DNA of 64,000 bases from Clostridioides sp. ES-S-0054-01 (GCA_021561035.1 CP067346.1:155001-219000), one strand, 5' to 3'. Positions 29,364 to 38,372 are shown, counted from the stretch's first letter. A program made the numbers and translations. The notes: generated by a model not told the origin, from the letters alone.

Positions 29364-31583
29364 ATGGAAAAATTAGAAGGAATGATAAGTGAAATAGTCT
29401 TTAAAAATGAAGATAATGGCTATACAATAGCTCATTTGGTAAATGGAAATAATGAAATTGTCATTGTGGGATGTATGCCTACTTTGGCAATTGGAGAAAG
29501 CATAGAAGTTGAAGGAAAGTGGGTAAACCATAAGATTTATGGGACTCAATTTGAGGTGAATAGTTTTATGCCAGTAACACCATCATCCTTAGAAGGAATT
29601 TATGTTTACTTATCTTCTGGAATGATACATGGTATTGGCGAAAAAATGGCTAAGAGAATAATTGATAAATTTGGTGTAGATACGTTAGATGTGATACAAA
29701 ATTCACCAGAAAAACTACAAGAAGTAGAGGGCATAGGGCGTAAAAAAGTAAAACAAATAGTAAAAAGTTATGAAGAAGACAGAGAATTGAGAAGTATAAT
29801 AATAGAGCTATCTCCTTTTGGAATAACACCAAATTACTGTCTAAAAATATATAAGAAATATAAAAGCAGGGCAATAAAAGTTATAAATAAAAACCCATAC
29901 CAACTTGCTGAAGATATAAGAGGAATTGGATTTAAGGTAGCTGATAGTATAGCAAATAAAATTGGTATAGATAAAAACTCTAAAGATAGAATTTGTCAAG
30001 GAATCTTATACACTTTGAATAAATCTTTAAGTAATGGGCATACATATTTACCAGAGCATGTTCTAATACAAGATTCAGAAAAGTTATTGGAACTAAATGG
30101 AGAAATAATAAAAGAGTGTATAATGATGTTAGTTTATAATCAAAAAATACATATAGAGAAAGTAAACAATGAAAATCTTATATATCTTATGCCGTACTAT
30201 TTAGCTGAAAATGGAGTATGTAGTCAAATAGTAAAATTATCACAATATGAATTTGAAGACTTAAAAATAGACATAGATAGAGAGATTAAAATTTTAGAAG
30301 AAGATAAGAGAATTAAGCTAGCAGAAAAACAAATTTTAGCAGTTAAAGAGTCTGTTAATAGTGGAGTATTAATTATAACTGGTGGTCCAGGAACTGGTAA
30401 GACAACTACTATCAATGCTATCATAGATATATTTGAAAACAATGGGAAAAGTGTAACTTTAGCAGCTCCAACAGGAAGGGCAGCAAAGAGAATGAGTGAA
30501 ACTTCTGATAAAGAAGCAAAAACTATACATAGATTATTAGAAATGGGATTCTCAACAGATGATGATTTAACTTTTTTTAAGGATGAAGAAGACCCAATAA
30601 ATTCAGATGTAATAATTGTTGATGAGGTATCAATGGTAGACATTATCTTAATGTACAACTTGCTTAGAGCTATAAAGTTAGGGACAAGAGTAATTTTGGT
30701 TGGAGATAGTGACCAATTACCTTCTGTAGGTGCTGGAAATGTACTTAAGGACATGATTAGTTCTAGTATTATAAATGTAGTTAAATTAAATGAAATATTT
30801 AGACAAGCACAAGAGAGTATGATAATTGTAAATGCTCATAAGATAAACAATGGAGAGCCACTTTATCTAAATACAAAAGGTAAAGATTTCTTTTTTATAA
30901 GAAAATCAACTAATGAAGAAATTTTAAATGAAATAATAGGATTAGTTAATGAAAGATTACCTAAATTTTATAAAGTTGATAAATTAAAAGATATACAAGT
31001 TTTATCTTCAATGAGAAAAGGTGAGTTAGGAGTTACTAATCTCAATATAGAGTTACAAAAGTATCTTAACAAAAAAGAAAAATTTAAAGTTGAAGAAAGT
31101 TTTTCTAAAAGATTGTTTAGAGTTGGCGATAAGGTAATGCAAGTAAAAAATAATTATACAAAAAAGTGGGAAACAGAGGACCAAAAAGAAAGTGGAGAAG
31201 GTATATATAATGGAGATATAGGATATGTTTATCACATAGATAAAGATAAGAAAACTATTTATGTATTATTTGATCAAATTAAAATCGTATCGTACTTATA
31301 TGATGAATTAGATGAAATTGACCATAGTTTCTGTACAACGATACATAAAAGTCAGGGAAGTGAATTTCCAGTTATAGTATTGCCAATAACTTGGGCTCCT
31401 CCTATGTTACTTAGCCGTAATTTATTATATACAGCAGTAACAAGAGCAAAAAAATTAGTTGTATTAGTTGGAGATGTGAAATATCTTGAATATATGATAA
31501 AAAATAATAGAGTTAATCAACGGTATTCAAATTTAGGGTATAAGCTGAATAAATTTAAGCGAGAAGGGCTGTTGATAGAATAA
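29364..31583 (+). CDS. recD2: ATP-dependent helicase RecD2 (RecD/TraA family)
   Basis: A 5'-3' SF1B helicase of the long RecD2 type, found without RecBC. Residues 1-80 form an OB-like N-domain. A helix-hairpin-helix region follows at about 95-200 (IIDKFGVDTLDVIQ ... VEGIGRKKVKQI). Then comes the helicase core with Walker A GGPGTGKTTT (about 340), Walker B IIVDEVSMVD (about 418), GDSDQLPSVGAG and the C-terminal motif TTIHKSQGSEFP (about 655). The 739-residue length is typical. comF starts 2 bases after the stop. Confidence 0.93.
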   Translation: MEKLEGMISEIVFKNEDNGYTIAHLVNGNNEIVIVGCMPTLAIGESIEVEGKWVNHKIYGTQFEVNSFMPVTPSSLEGIYVYLSSGMIHGIGEKMAKRIIDKFGVDTLDVIQNSPEKLQEVEGIGRKKVKQIVKSYEEDRELRSIIIELSPFGITPNYCLKIYKKYKSRAIKVINKNPYQLAEDIRGIGFKVADSIANKIGIDKNSKDRICQGILYTLNKSLSNGHTYLPEHVLIQDSEKLLELNGEIIKECIMMLVYNQKIHIEKVNNENLIYLMPYYLAENGVCSQIVKLSQYEFEDLKIDIDREIKILEEDKRIKLAEKQILAVKESVNSGVLIITGGPGTGKTTTINAIIDIFENNGKSVTLAAPTGRAAKRMSETSDKEAKTIHRLLEMGFSTDDDLTFFKDEEDPINSDVIIVDEVSMVDIILMYNLLRAIKLGTRVILVGDSDQLPSVGAGNVLKDMISSSIINVVKLNEIFRQAQESMIIVNAHKINNGEPLYLNTKGKDFFFIRKSTNEEILNEIIGLVNERLPKFYKVDKLKDIQVLSSMRKGELGVTNLNIELQKYLNKKEKFKVEESFSKRLFRVGDKVMQVKNNYTKKWETEDQKESGEGIYNGDIGYVYHIDKDKKTIYVLFDQIKIVSYLYDELDEIDHSFCTTIHKSQGSEFPVIVLPITWAPPMLLSRNLLYTAVTRAKKLVVLVGDVKYLEYMIKNNRVNQRYSNLGYKLNKFKREGLLIE

Positions 31584-31585
31584 AT

Positions 31586-32368
31586 ATGAGAATATGCAAT
31601 GATAATTTTATTAAGAGTTTTAAAAATATGATTAATAAATGTCTGGATTTTATATATCCTGAGAATATAAGTTGCATAATTTGTGATAAATCCATAAAGA
31701 AAACAAATACATATTCAATATGTAAAAGCTGTTTTAAAGAAATGAATTTTATACAGGATGGTTGCATGAAGTGTGGAAAGCCAATAATACGTCATTCAAT
31801 CGAAAAAGAGTTTGTTGAAGAGTGTAGCTATTGTTTTAATAAAGATTTTTATTTTGACAAATCAATATCCTGCATTGAATACAATGATGTAACCAAAAAG
31901 ATAGTTTTAGGGATGAAATATAATCAAAAAACATTTATGGCTAAGTATATAGCTCAGATAATGAAAGAAAAATTGTATTTAGAAAACATAAAATTTGATT
32001 ATATATTATTTGTTCCACTTCATAAAAAAAGACTAAATAAAAGAGGTTTTAATCAGGCACAAAAAATAGCATTTAATTTAAGTAAAATGATAAATATTCC
32101 ATTATTGGATTGTATAAGTAGAAAAAAGTATACAAGAATGCTATATAAATTAAACAAAAAGGAACGAAAAGAAGAACTAAAAAATGTATTTGTTGTTAAA
32201 GAAAATATTAAATTAATAAATAATAAAAATATACTTTTAATAGATGATATATTTACTACTGGTTTTACAACAAATGAAATTTCTAAACTTTTAAAGTTAT
32301 CTGGTGTTAATAAGGTCTTTGTATTGACTTTACTTACAAAAGCAAACGATAATTATGTTATGGAATAA
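31586..32368 (+). CDS. comF: ComF-family phosphoribosyltransferase-like protein
   Basis: A 260-residue homologue of ComFC, a competence-associated protein. N-terminal zinc-type cysteines: CIICDKSI and CKSCF, then CMKCG and CSYC. The C-terminal phosphoribosyltransferase domain has LFVPLHKKRLNKRGFNQAQ and the PRPP loop NILLIDDIFTTGFT near residue 220. The role may be in DNA uptake or recombination. It starts 2 bases after recD2 and has no strong binding site, so translational coupling is likely. In many clostridia comF lies next to raiA/hpf; here hpf is 8 kb away. Confidence 0.88.
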   Translation: MRICNDNFIKSFKNMINKCLDFIYPENISCIICDKSIKKTNTYSICKSCFKEMNFIQDGCMKCGKPIIRHSIEKEFVEECSYCFNKDFYFDKSISCIEYNDVTKKIVLGMKYNQKTFMAKYIAQIMKEKLYLENIKFDYILFVPLHKKRLNKRGFNQAQKIAFNLSKMINIPLLDCISRKKYTRMLYKLNKKERKEELKNVFVVKENIKLINNKNILLIDDIFTTGFTTNEISKLLKLSGVNKVFVLTLLTKANDNYVME

Positions 32369-32377
32369 TCTTATATA

Positions 32378-32406
32378 TTGACAATTCTAATTTAAAATAT
32401 TAAAAT
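32378..32406 (+). promoter_or_regulatory. strong promoter of the comF-linked structured RNA
   Basis: TTGACA (32378-32383), exactly 17 bases, then TAAAAT (32401-32406), starting 10 bases after the comF stop. The predicted start near 32413 coincides with the base of the first RNA helix. Confidence 0.8.
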
Positions 32407-32412
32407 GGATAA

Positions 32413-32630
32413 GTGATATTTAGGTCTGTGGTTGAAAGTCCAAGCCAGTCGCAGGCAAAGGGATCCACGTAAGTTAACACTAAAAATTGGGTTAATGATC
32501 ATGGTGCGGCTTAGAAGTAAGACCTACCGATAATAAAATCGAGAGAGAGTAGTAGTGCGGCGAACCCAAGCGAACCCTCCAGTAGGCGAGTGTGGGGTCA
32601 AAAACCAGGTCAGCTAAATATCATATTAAA
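32413..32630 (+). ncRNA. structured noncoding RNA, probable raiA-motif RNA
   Basis: About 210 bases, much richer in G+C than the flanks, without a usable reading frame. The ends pair perfectly: TGATATTTAG (32414-32423) with CTAAATATCA (32614-32623). Inside are a TTAAC/GTTAA hairpin (32474-32495), GTGG/CCAC pairing (32428-32431 with 32465-32468), a TAGGTCT/AGACCTA pairing that competes with the outer helix, and GTGCGGC twice (32504, 32555). It has its own promoter and terminator. raiA-motif RNAs occur in clostridia next to comFC or raiA, which fits this location; the family assignment is my inference. Bacterial RNase P, tmRNA and cobalamin riboswitch cores were looked for and do not fit. Confidence 0.65.
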
Positions 32631-32632
32631 AG

Positions 32633-32669
32633 AGAGCTAGCATAATACCTTTATGTATAGCTCTTTTTT
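32633..32669 (+). terminator. terminator of the structured RNA
   Basis: AGAGCTA-GCATA pairs with TATGT-A-TAGCTCT, followed by TTTTT. It ends the RNA about 40 bases before the PTS regulator gene. Confidence 0.85.
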
Positions 32670-32672
32670 ACA

Positions 32673-32678
32673 TATAAT
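32673..32678 (+). promoter_or_regulatory. possible -10 box of the PTS regulator gene
   Basis: TATAAT just after the terminator of the structured RNA. The region 17 bases upstream (TTTATG) is a poor -35 box. The regulator may use this weak promoter, or readthrough from the strong RNA promoter. Confidence 0.3.
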
Positions 32679-32711
32679 AAATTTAGGTTGAGTCATAAAG
32701 AGGTGATATGT

Positions 32712-34616
32712 TTGAATAAAAGGCAAGAAAATTTATTAACAACATTGCTATTAAAAGAAGAGTTTATAAATGTCAATGAGATTGCCAATGATTTTGAGTG
32801 TTCGGAAAGGACAATAAGAAATGATTGCAAATATATTGACGAATGGTTATCTACTTTTTGTAATGCTTATATTAAAAGAAAACCTAATATAGGAATTAAA
32901 TTTAGTGGAGATGATACAGATAAAATACTGGTAAATCAGAAGTTACGAGGTGAAGTTAAAAGAGTAAATAGTGAGCTTCATAAGCAAGTTGAGATATTAA
33001 ATTTAATACTTTGTAATAATAAAAAAGTTACTTTAAATGATTTATCGAATAAGTTGTATATAAATAAAAATATTGTCAGAGAAGAAATAAGTAAATTATC
33101 AGTGGCATTAAATAATTATAATCTAAATGTCTCAACTAAAAAAGGTAGTGGTATATATATTGAAGGGGATGAGAAAGACATAAGGATAATGTTAGTATCA
33201 TTCTTATTTAAATACATAGATAGATACAGGTTAAACATAGATGAAATAGAATATTTCCATATAGTAGATATAATAATTGTCAAAAACATAATGTCTACTA
33301 TAGAGGATAATATGGAGATAAGACTTACAGATATATCATTTAAGCAATTGATGTTATTTTTTCTTATAAACATAATACGAATAAGGCTGGGAAACTCTTT
33401 AAAAGTAAAAAATGCTAAGAAAGAACTTAAACTAAAAATGCTTATCTTAGGTATAGAAGATGAGCTAAAATCTAATTTATCCATAGCATTAAATTATGAA
33501 GAAAAATTATTTATAGAATCTTTAATATTTGGTATGAATAAACAAATAAATAGTAGTAATACTAAAAAATCATTATATCTAAATGAAGAATTAGTAAATT
33601 ATACAAAAAAAATTATAAGTTTAGTATCGGAAGAATCAGGAATAAATTTCAATAATGATATATTACTTTATGAGCAATTAATATGTCATTTGAATGTTAC
33701 AATGCACCAAATGAAAAGTAATGTTTACTTAGAAAATCCACTTTTAGATAATATAAAGACTAAATTTTGCTTTTTATTTACAGTAATATCAAGTTCAATA
33801 GAAATTGAATTAAAAGGTAAAAAAATAACTGAAGATGAAATCGGCTATCTTACACTTCACTTTCAAACCTCTCTAGAAAGAAAGTACAATAAAAAGGAAT
33901 CAAATAAAAAAGCGAGTATTGTATGTCCATTTAGTTTTGGAGTAAGTATGCTATTAAAAGTAAAAATAGAAAAGAGATTTAATAACATAGAAATTATTGA
34001 AACATTAAGAGAGGAAGATTTAAAAAGAGATAACTTTAATAAGACAATAGATTTTATAATTGCATTTCAAGAGTATGAGAATGTTCAAAAGCCAATTTTT
34101 ATAACAACACCATTATTTACTGATGAGGATGAGAATAAACTCAAAGATTTTACAAACAAAATAAAAGAAAAAGATACTTCATATAAGCTTATGAACAGAT
34201 TAATGATGTCTGATTATTTAATAAGGGAGTTAGAGCATGATGATATTTATGAAGCTATAACATATTTAACTAATTTATTAATTGAAAAACATTATGCAGA
34301 AAAAGAGTATTTACAATCTATTATAACAAGAGAAAAGTCATACCCAACCAATGTTGGGAAAGGAATACTATTCCCTCATGGAGATATGAAATATATAAAG
34401 CAATCTGTTCTATGTTTTGCAAGGTTAAAAACACCAATAAAAATTAGAAATGGAAAGGATATAAAGTTTATACTTTTATTAGCTTATAAAAAGGATGATG
34501 ATAGAAAAATATTTAGAGAGTTATTTAAAGAAATATCTAATCTAACAGAAGATGAAAATATGCTAGATATTTTAAGTAAATGTGACATTGAAAAAGTAAA
34601 AGATATTCTTATATAA
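32712..34616 (+). CDS. PRD-containing transcriptional activator of a PTS operon (LicR/MtlR type)
   Basis: A 634-residue regulator. An N-terminal winged helix (NVNEIANDFECSERTIRNDCKYI, about 20-42) is followed by a second HTH of Mga type (VTLNDLSNKLYINKNIVREEISKL). Two PTS regulation domains come next; the second is clear (NPLLDNIKTKF ... EDEIGYLTLHFQTSLERKY). Then there is an EIIB-like domain with a cysteine (VCPFSFGVSMLL) and an EIIA-like domain whose histidine is in ILFPHGDMKY. Phosphorylation at these sites should link activity to PTS transport. Start: TTG 32712 with AGAGGTGAT 6 bases upstream; the in-frame TTG at 32688 lacks a site. It controls, by position, the operon that follows. Confidence 0.88.
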   Translation: MNKRQENLLTTLLLKEEFINVNEIANDFECSERTIRNDCKYIDEWLSTFCNAYIKRKPNIGIKFSGDDTDKILVNQKLRGEVKRVNSELHKQVEILNLILCNNKKVTLNDLSNKLYINKNIVREEISKLSVALNNYNLNVSTKKGSGIYIEGDEKDIRIMLVSFLFKYIDRYRLNIDEIEYFHIVDIIIVKNIMSTIEDNMEIRLTDISFKQLMLFFLINIIRIRLGNSLKVKNAKKELKLKMLILGIEDELKSNLSIALNYEEKLFIESLIFGMNKQINSSNTKKSLYLNEELVNYTKKIISLVSEESGINFNNDILLYEQLICHLNVTMHQMKSNVYLENPLLDNIKTKFCFLFTVISSSIEIELKGKKITEDEIGYLTLHFQTSLERKYNKKESNKKASIVCPFSFGVSMLLKVKIEKRFNNIEIIETLREEDLKRDNFNKTIDFIIAFQEYENVQKPIFITTPLFTDEDENKLKDFTNKIKEKDTSYKLMNRLMMSDYLIRELEHDDIYEAITYLTNLLIEKHYAEKEYLQSIITREKSYPTNVGKGILFPHGDMKYIKQSVLCFARLKTPIKIRNGKDIKFILLLAYKKDDDRKIFRELFKEISNLTEDENMLDILSKCDIEKVKDILI

Positions 34617-34638
34617 AATTCATAGTGAACTATGGATA

Positions 34639-34690
34639 AGCACAAAATTTTCCATGTGATGGAAAAAGTTGTGCATGTTTTTTTGTTTTT
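34639..34690 (+). terminator. terminator between regulator and PTS genes
   Basis: GCACAA..TTTTCCAT pairs with ATGGAAAA..TTGTGC around GTG, followed by ATGTTTTTTTGTTTTT. The regulator and structural genes are therefore largely separate transcripts, or attenuation occurs here. Confidence 0.85.
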
Positions 34691-34755
34691 GTGAGGTATT
34701 ATATATTTGTAAGGTATAAATAAGCTAAAAAAGAGAAGCAACTTAGGAGGAAAAA

Positions 34756-35064
34756 ATGGAAGAAATAGTTTTAAAGATTATAATTCATGCTGGAAATGCA
34801 AAATCTATACTTTATGAAGCACTTGACTGTGCAAAGGAAAACGATTTTAAAAAAGCAGATGAATTAATTGAAAGTGCAAATGAAGAAATCTTAAAAGCAC
34901 ATAAAGTACAAACTGAACTTATACAAAAGGAAGCTGGAGGAGATAAGTCAGATATATCTATCTTATTGATTCACTCTCAAGACCATTTAATGACTTGTAT
35001 GAGTGAGAGAAATCTTATAAAAGAAATGATTATGTTAAGAAAAGAAATTCAAAAATTAAAATAA
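34756..35064 (+). CDS. PTS lactose/cellobiose-type EIIA
   Basis: Phosphocarrier of 102 residues, a helical bundle of the Lac/Chb class. It accepts phosphate from HPr on His73 in LLIHSQDHLMT; Asp76 is the metal-binding residue seen in family structures. The length is normal. The ribosome binding site is GGAGG. It is the first gene of the transport set IIA-IIB-IIC. Confidence 0.93.
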   Translation: MEEIVLKIIIHAGNAKSILYEALDCAKENDFKKADELIESANEEILKAHKVQTELIQKEAGGDKSDISILLIHSQDHLMTCMSERNLIKEMIMLRKEIQKLK

Positions 35065-35087
35065 AAAATTAAGGGGGATTTAAAAGA

Positions 35088-35414
35088 ATGAAAAGAAAAA
35101 TATATTTGTTTTGTAGCTTTGGAATGTCAACAAGTTTACTTGCAGAGAAAATGCAGAAGGTAGCAGATAAACACAATTTACCAATAGAAGTAGAGGCATT
35201 TCCAATAGCAGAGATTGATAAAATAGTTGAAGAAAAAAATCCAGATTGTATATTATTAGGACCACAAGTTAAATACATGTTAAAGGAATTAAAACCAAAG
35301 TTTGAAGCTCAAGGTAAACTTATAGATATAATCAATGAGGTTGATTATGGAACTATGAATGGGGAAAAAGTACTAAAGGTCGCTATAAAGCTAATAAAAT
35401 CTAAACAAGCATAG
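35088..35414 (+). CDS. PTS lactose/cellobiose-type EIIB
   Basis: A 108-residue EIIB. The phosphorylated cysteine is Cys9 in LFCSFGMSTSLLA, the classic P-loop-like motif. It lies 23 bases after EIIA with AAGGGGG as binding site. It hands phosphate to the sugar during transport. Confidence 0.93.
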   Translation: MKRKIYLFCSFGMSTSLLAEKMQKVADKHNLPIEVEAFPIAEIDKIVEEKNPDCILLGPQVKYMLKELKPKFEAQGKLIDIINEVDYGTMNGEKVLKVAIKLIKSKQA

Positions 35415-35452
35415 AATTATAATAAAAAATAATGAGAGATGAGGGTGGATAG

Positions 35453-36787
35453 ATGAATAGATTGGAAAGAATACTTATGCCATTGGCTGAAAAAATAGGT
35501 AAAAATAAATTATTAATTGCAATTAGAGATGGTTTTTTAGTATCATCACCATTATTGATAATAGGTTCATTATTTTTATTAGTAGCAAATTTTCCTATAA
35601 AAGGCTGGAATGAATTTGTAGGTCAAATTTTTGGTCCAGATTGGGCTGTAAAATTGCAACAACCAACTGTAGCAACATTTGAAGTAATGACTTTACTTGC
35701 AGTTTTAGGAATTGGATATTCTTATGCAAAGCAAATAGATGTAGACCCAATAGCATCAGCAGCAGTTGCAATAGTTGCTTTTTTTATAGTAACACCATTT
35801 GTAATACCATATACACCAGAAGGAACAGAATCAGTATACATGGTAACAGGTATACCACTAGGATGGATGGGTTCTAAGGGAATGTTTGTAGGTATGATAA
35901 CAGCAATAACTTCTGTAAGATTATTTGGTGCAGTTGTAAAAAAAGGATGGACACTGAAAATGCCAGATGGAGTTCCTCCAACTGTATCAAAATCATTTGC
36001 AGCATTAATACCAAGTGCAATAGTTATGATAGTTTTCTTTTTAGTTAAGATAGCTTTTGAAGCTACGCCATATGGAAGTATACATGAATTTATATTTAAG
36101 TTTTTACAAATACCATTATTAAAATTAGGAAATACTTTAAGTGCTACAGCAATAGCTTACGTATTCTTACATCTATTCTGGTTCTTTGGAATAAATGGAA
36201 GTAGTGTTGTTGGGGCTGTGTATAATCCTATATTAAAAATTCTATCAGCTGAAAATTTAGCTGCTTTTCAAGCTGGTACAAAACTACCGAATATAATAAC
36301 TGCTCAATTTCAAGACATGTTTGCAACATTTGGTGGAGCAGGTAGTACATTATCATTAATTATAGCTATGTTATTAATATGTAAAAGTAAACGTATAAAG
36401 TCAATAGGAAAGTTGTCAATTTTACCAGGCATATTTGGTATAAATGAGCCATTGATATTTGGTCTACCAATAATGCTTAACCCAATACTATTGATACCGT
36501 TTGCATTAGTTCCAACAGTAAATATAATAATAGCTTATTTCTGCATGTCAACAGGATTAGTACCACTTACAAATGGAGTTCAGCTACCGTGGACGACTCC
36601 AATTATATTCTCTGGTTTTCTAACAACAGGATGGCAAGGTGCAGTTTTACAATTAGTACTTCTTATACTAGGAATATTTATGTATATACCATTTATAAAA
36701 ATGCTAGATAAACAATATTTGAAAGAAGAAAAATCAAATGTTGAAGAGGAAGATGATGATATATCTTTTGATGATTTAGTACTATAG
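35453..36787 (+). CDS. PTS lactose/cellobiose-type EIIC permease
   Basis: A 444-residue membrane permease with about ten hydrophobic segments. The motif ILPGIFGINEPLIFGLPIMLNPILLIP (about 322-348) is the substrate-binding signature of the class. The C-terminus is acidic (NVEEEDDDISFDD). Lac/Chb carriers take disaccharides and amino-sugar oligomers. The downstream glycosylasparaginase suggests a GlcNAc-containing or other glycosyl-asparagine substrate, which is inference. Confidence 0.92.
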   Translation: MNRLERILMPLAEKIGKNKLLIAIRDGFLVSSPLLIIGSLFLLVANFPIKGWNEFVGQIFGPDWAVKLQQPTVATFEVMTLLAVLGIGYSYAKQIDVDPIASAAVAIVAFFIVTPFVIPYTPEGTESVYMVTGIPLGWMGSKGMFVGMITAITSVRLFGAVVKKGWTLKMPDGVPPTVSKSFAALIPSAIVMIVFFLVKIAFEATPYGSIHEFIFKFLQIPLLKLGNTLSATAIAYVFLHLFWFFGINGSSVVGAVYNPILKILSAENLAAFQAGTKLPNIITAQFQDMFATFGGAGSTLSLIIAMLLICKSKRIKSIGKLSILPGIFGINEPLIFGLPIMLNPILLIPFALVPTVNIIIAYFCMSTGLVPLTNGVQLPWTTPIIFSGFLTTGWQGAVLQLVLLILGIFMYIPFIKMLDKQYLKEEKSNVEEEDDDISFDDLVL

Positions 36788-36797
36788 GGGGAAGATT

Positions 36798-37316
36798 ATG
36801 AAGAAAATAGTTATGATATTGGACCAAATACAAGCTGGGGCTGGAGGAAAAGAGAAAAGTAACATACCTCCTGCTGGAAAATCAAGCCCATTAGGACCAG
36901 GTGTAATGATGGAACCATTTTTAAAGGAATCTAAGGTAATAGCGACATTATTTTGTGGAGATGAATTTTTTGTAAATAATGAAGAAGAAGTAACAAACAA
37001 AATGATAGCTATGGTAAAAAAATTAAACCCTGATGTAGTAATCTGTGGACCAAGTTTTAATTATGAAAATTTTTCTAAGATGTCAGCGATAATATCTAAA
37101 AATATAAATGATAAGGCAGACATACCAGCTTTTGCAGCTATGTCAGAAGAAAATGTAGATGTGATAAACGAATATAAAAACGATATATGTATAGTTAAGA
37201 CTCCAAAAAAAGGTGGAATTGGTCTTAACGACTCATTAAATAACATATGTAAATTAGCGAAAGCAATGGCAAATAAAGAAGATATAACTTTGATGAAAGA
37301 AGACTTTTGTTATTGA
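36798..37316 (+). CDS. GrdB-like protein (glycine/sarcosine/betaine reductase component B family), stand-alone
   Basis: A 172-residue protein resembling a segment of reductase protein B: MILDQIQAGAGGKE, LGPGVMMEPFLKE, TLFCGDEFFVNNEEEV, LNPDVVICGPSFNYENF, FAAMSEENVDVI and KTPKKGGIGLN. True GrdB is about 435 residues and contains a selenocysteine site further on; nothing of that part, nor an in-frame TGA, is here. So it is either a trimmed subunit or a different enzyme in a sugar operon. It starts 10 bases after EIIC behind GGGGGAAG. The function is unknown; handling of the released amino acid or glycosyl-amine is possible. Confidence 0.7.
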   Translation: MKKIVMILDQIQAGAGGKEKSNIPPAGKSSPLGPGVMMEPFLKESKVIATLFCGDEFFVNNEEEVTNKMIAMVKKLNPDVVICGPSFNYENFSKMSAIISKNINDKADIPAFAAMSEENVDVINEYKNDICIVKTPKKGGIGLNDSLNNICKLAKAMANKEDITLMKEDFCY

Positions 37317-37412
37317 TTTGAGTATTAAATATTAACAAGTTTGAATGTTTATACTGTTTATGATAAATATACATTATTAAAATCTATACAATTTAAGGAG
37401 GGGAATTTTAAC

Positions 37413-38372
37413 ATGTGGGGAATGATAGCGACATGGAGAATGGCCCTAGAAGGAATAACTGAGGCATCAGAACATTTAGAAAAAGGCATGGAAGCAGGTG
37501 ATGCTGTGGAGCTTGCTGTAAGAAGAGTTGAAGATTATCCATTCTATAAATCGGTTGGATATGGTGGACTTCCAAATGAAAACTGCGAGGTAGAACTTGA
37601 TGCTGCATTTATGGATGGTAACACGTTAGATATTGGAGCAGTTGCTGGTATAAAAGATTATTCTAATCCTGTCAGTATAGCTAGGAAGTTAAGTTATGAG
37701 AAGGTAAATAACTTCTTAGTTGGAATAGGTGCTGAAGAGTATGCTCATAAAAATGGATTTGAAAGAAAAAATATGTTGACTGATAGAGCAAAGTTACATT
37801 ATAAAAAGAGAAAACAAGAAACTTTAGACAAAGGATTAAGCCCATATGCTGGTCATGATACTGTTGGTATGATATCTTTAGACAAAAATGGAAAGATGTG
37901 TGTAGCTACATCAACAAGTGGATTATTTATGAAGAAGAGAGGTAGAATAGGAGATTCTGCACTATCTGGTTCAGGATTCTATGTTGATAGTAATATAGGA
38001 GGAGCTACAGCTACTGGTTTGGGAGAAGATTTAATGAAGGGATGTATATCTTATGAGATAGTTAGACTTATGAAAGAAGGAAAACATCCACAAGAAGCGT
38101 GTGATATAGCAGTAAATGAACTTGATAAACAACTTATCAAAAGAAGAGGAAAAGCTGGTGATTTATCATTAGTTGCCATGAATAATAAGGGTGAATGGGG
38201 AGTAGCTACAAATATAGCTGATTTTACTTTTTCAGTAGTAACTAGAGAAGAGTCCCCTACTGTATATATTTCAAATAGAGTAAATGGAAAAACTATACAT
38301 AAGGTTATATCAAATGAGTGGATGGAAGCATATGAAGCTAGAATAAAAGCACCAATAGAAGTAAGTGAATAA
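37413..38372 (+). CDS. glycosylasparaginase (N4-(beta-N-acetylglucosaminyl)-L-asparaginase)
   Basis: Ntn hydrolase that splits the bond between sugar and asparagine in glycosyl-asparagine. The 319-residue precursor should cleave itself before Thr150 in GHDTVGMISLD; this threonine then becomes the nucleophile. TSTSGLFMKKRGRIGDSALSGSGFYVD and GGATATGLGEDLMKGC are family signatures. No signal peptide is seen, so it acts in the cytosol on imported substrate, unlike lysosomal or periplasmic relatives. I start it at ATG 37413 (MWGMIATW) behind AAGGAGGGG; the in-frame start at 37341 has no binding site. Confidence 0.9.
   Translation: MWGMIATWRMALEGITEASEHLEKGMEAGDAVELAVRRVEDYPFYKSVGYGGLPNENCEVELDAAFMDGNTLDIGAVAGIKDYSNPVSIARKLSYEKVNNFLVGIGAEEYAHKNGFERKNMLTDRAKLHYKKRKQETLDKGLSPYAGHDTVGMISLDKNGKMCVATSTSGLFMKKRGRIGDSALSGSGFYVDSNIGGATATGLGEDLMKGCISYEIVRLMKEGKHPQEACDIAVNELDKQLIKRRGKAGDLSLVAMNNKGEWGVATNIADFTFSVVTREESPTVYISNRVNGKTIHKVISNEWMEAYEARIKAPIEVSE

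Noticed and set aside
32400-32670. RNase P RNA, tmRNA or cobalamin riboswitch
   Set aside because: A GAAAGTCC stretch recalls RNase P, but the other conserved blocks are missing. No tmRNA CCA end or B12-box is present.
36798-37316. Selenoprotein
   Set aside because: No in-frame TGA and no hairpin after one were found, and the Sec region of GrdB is absent.
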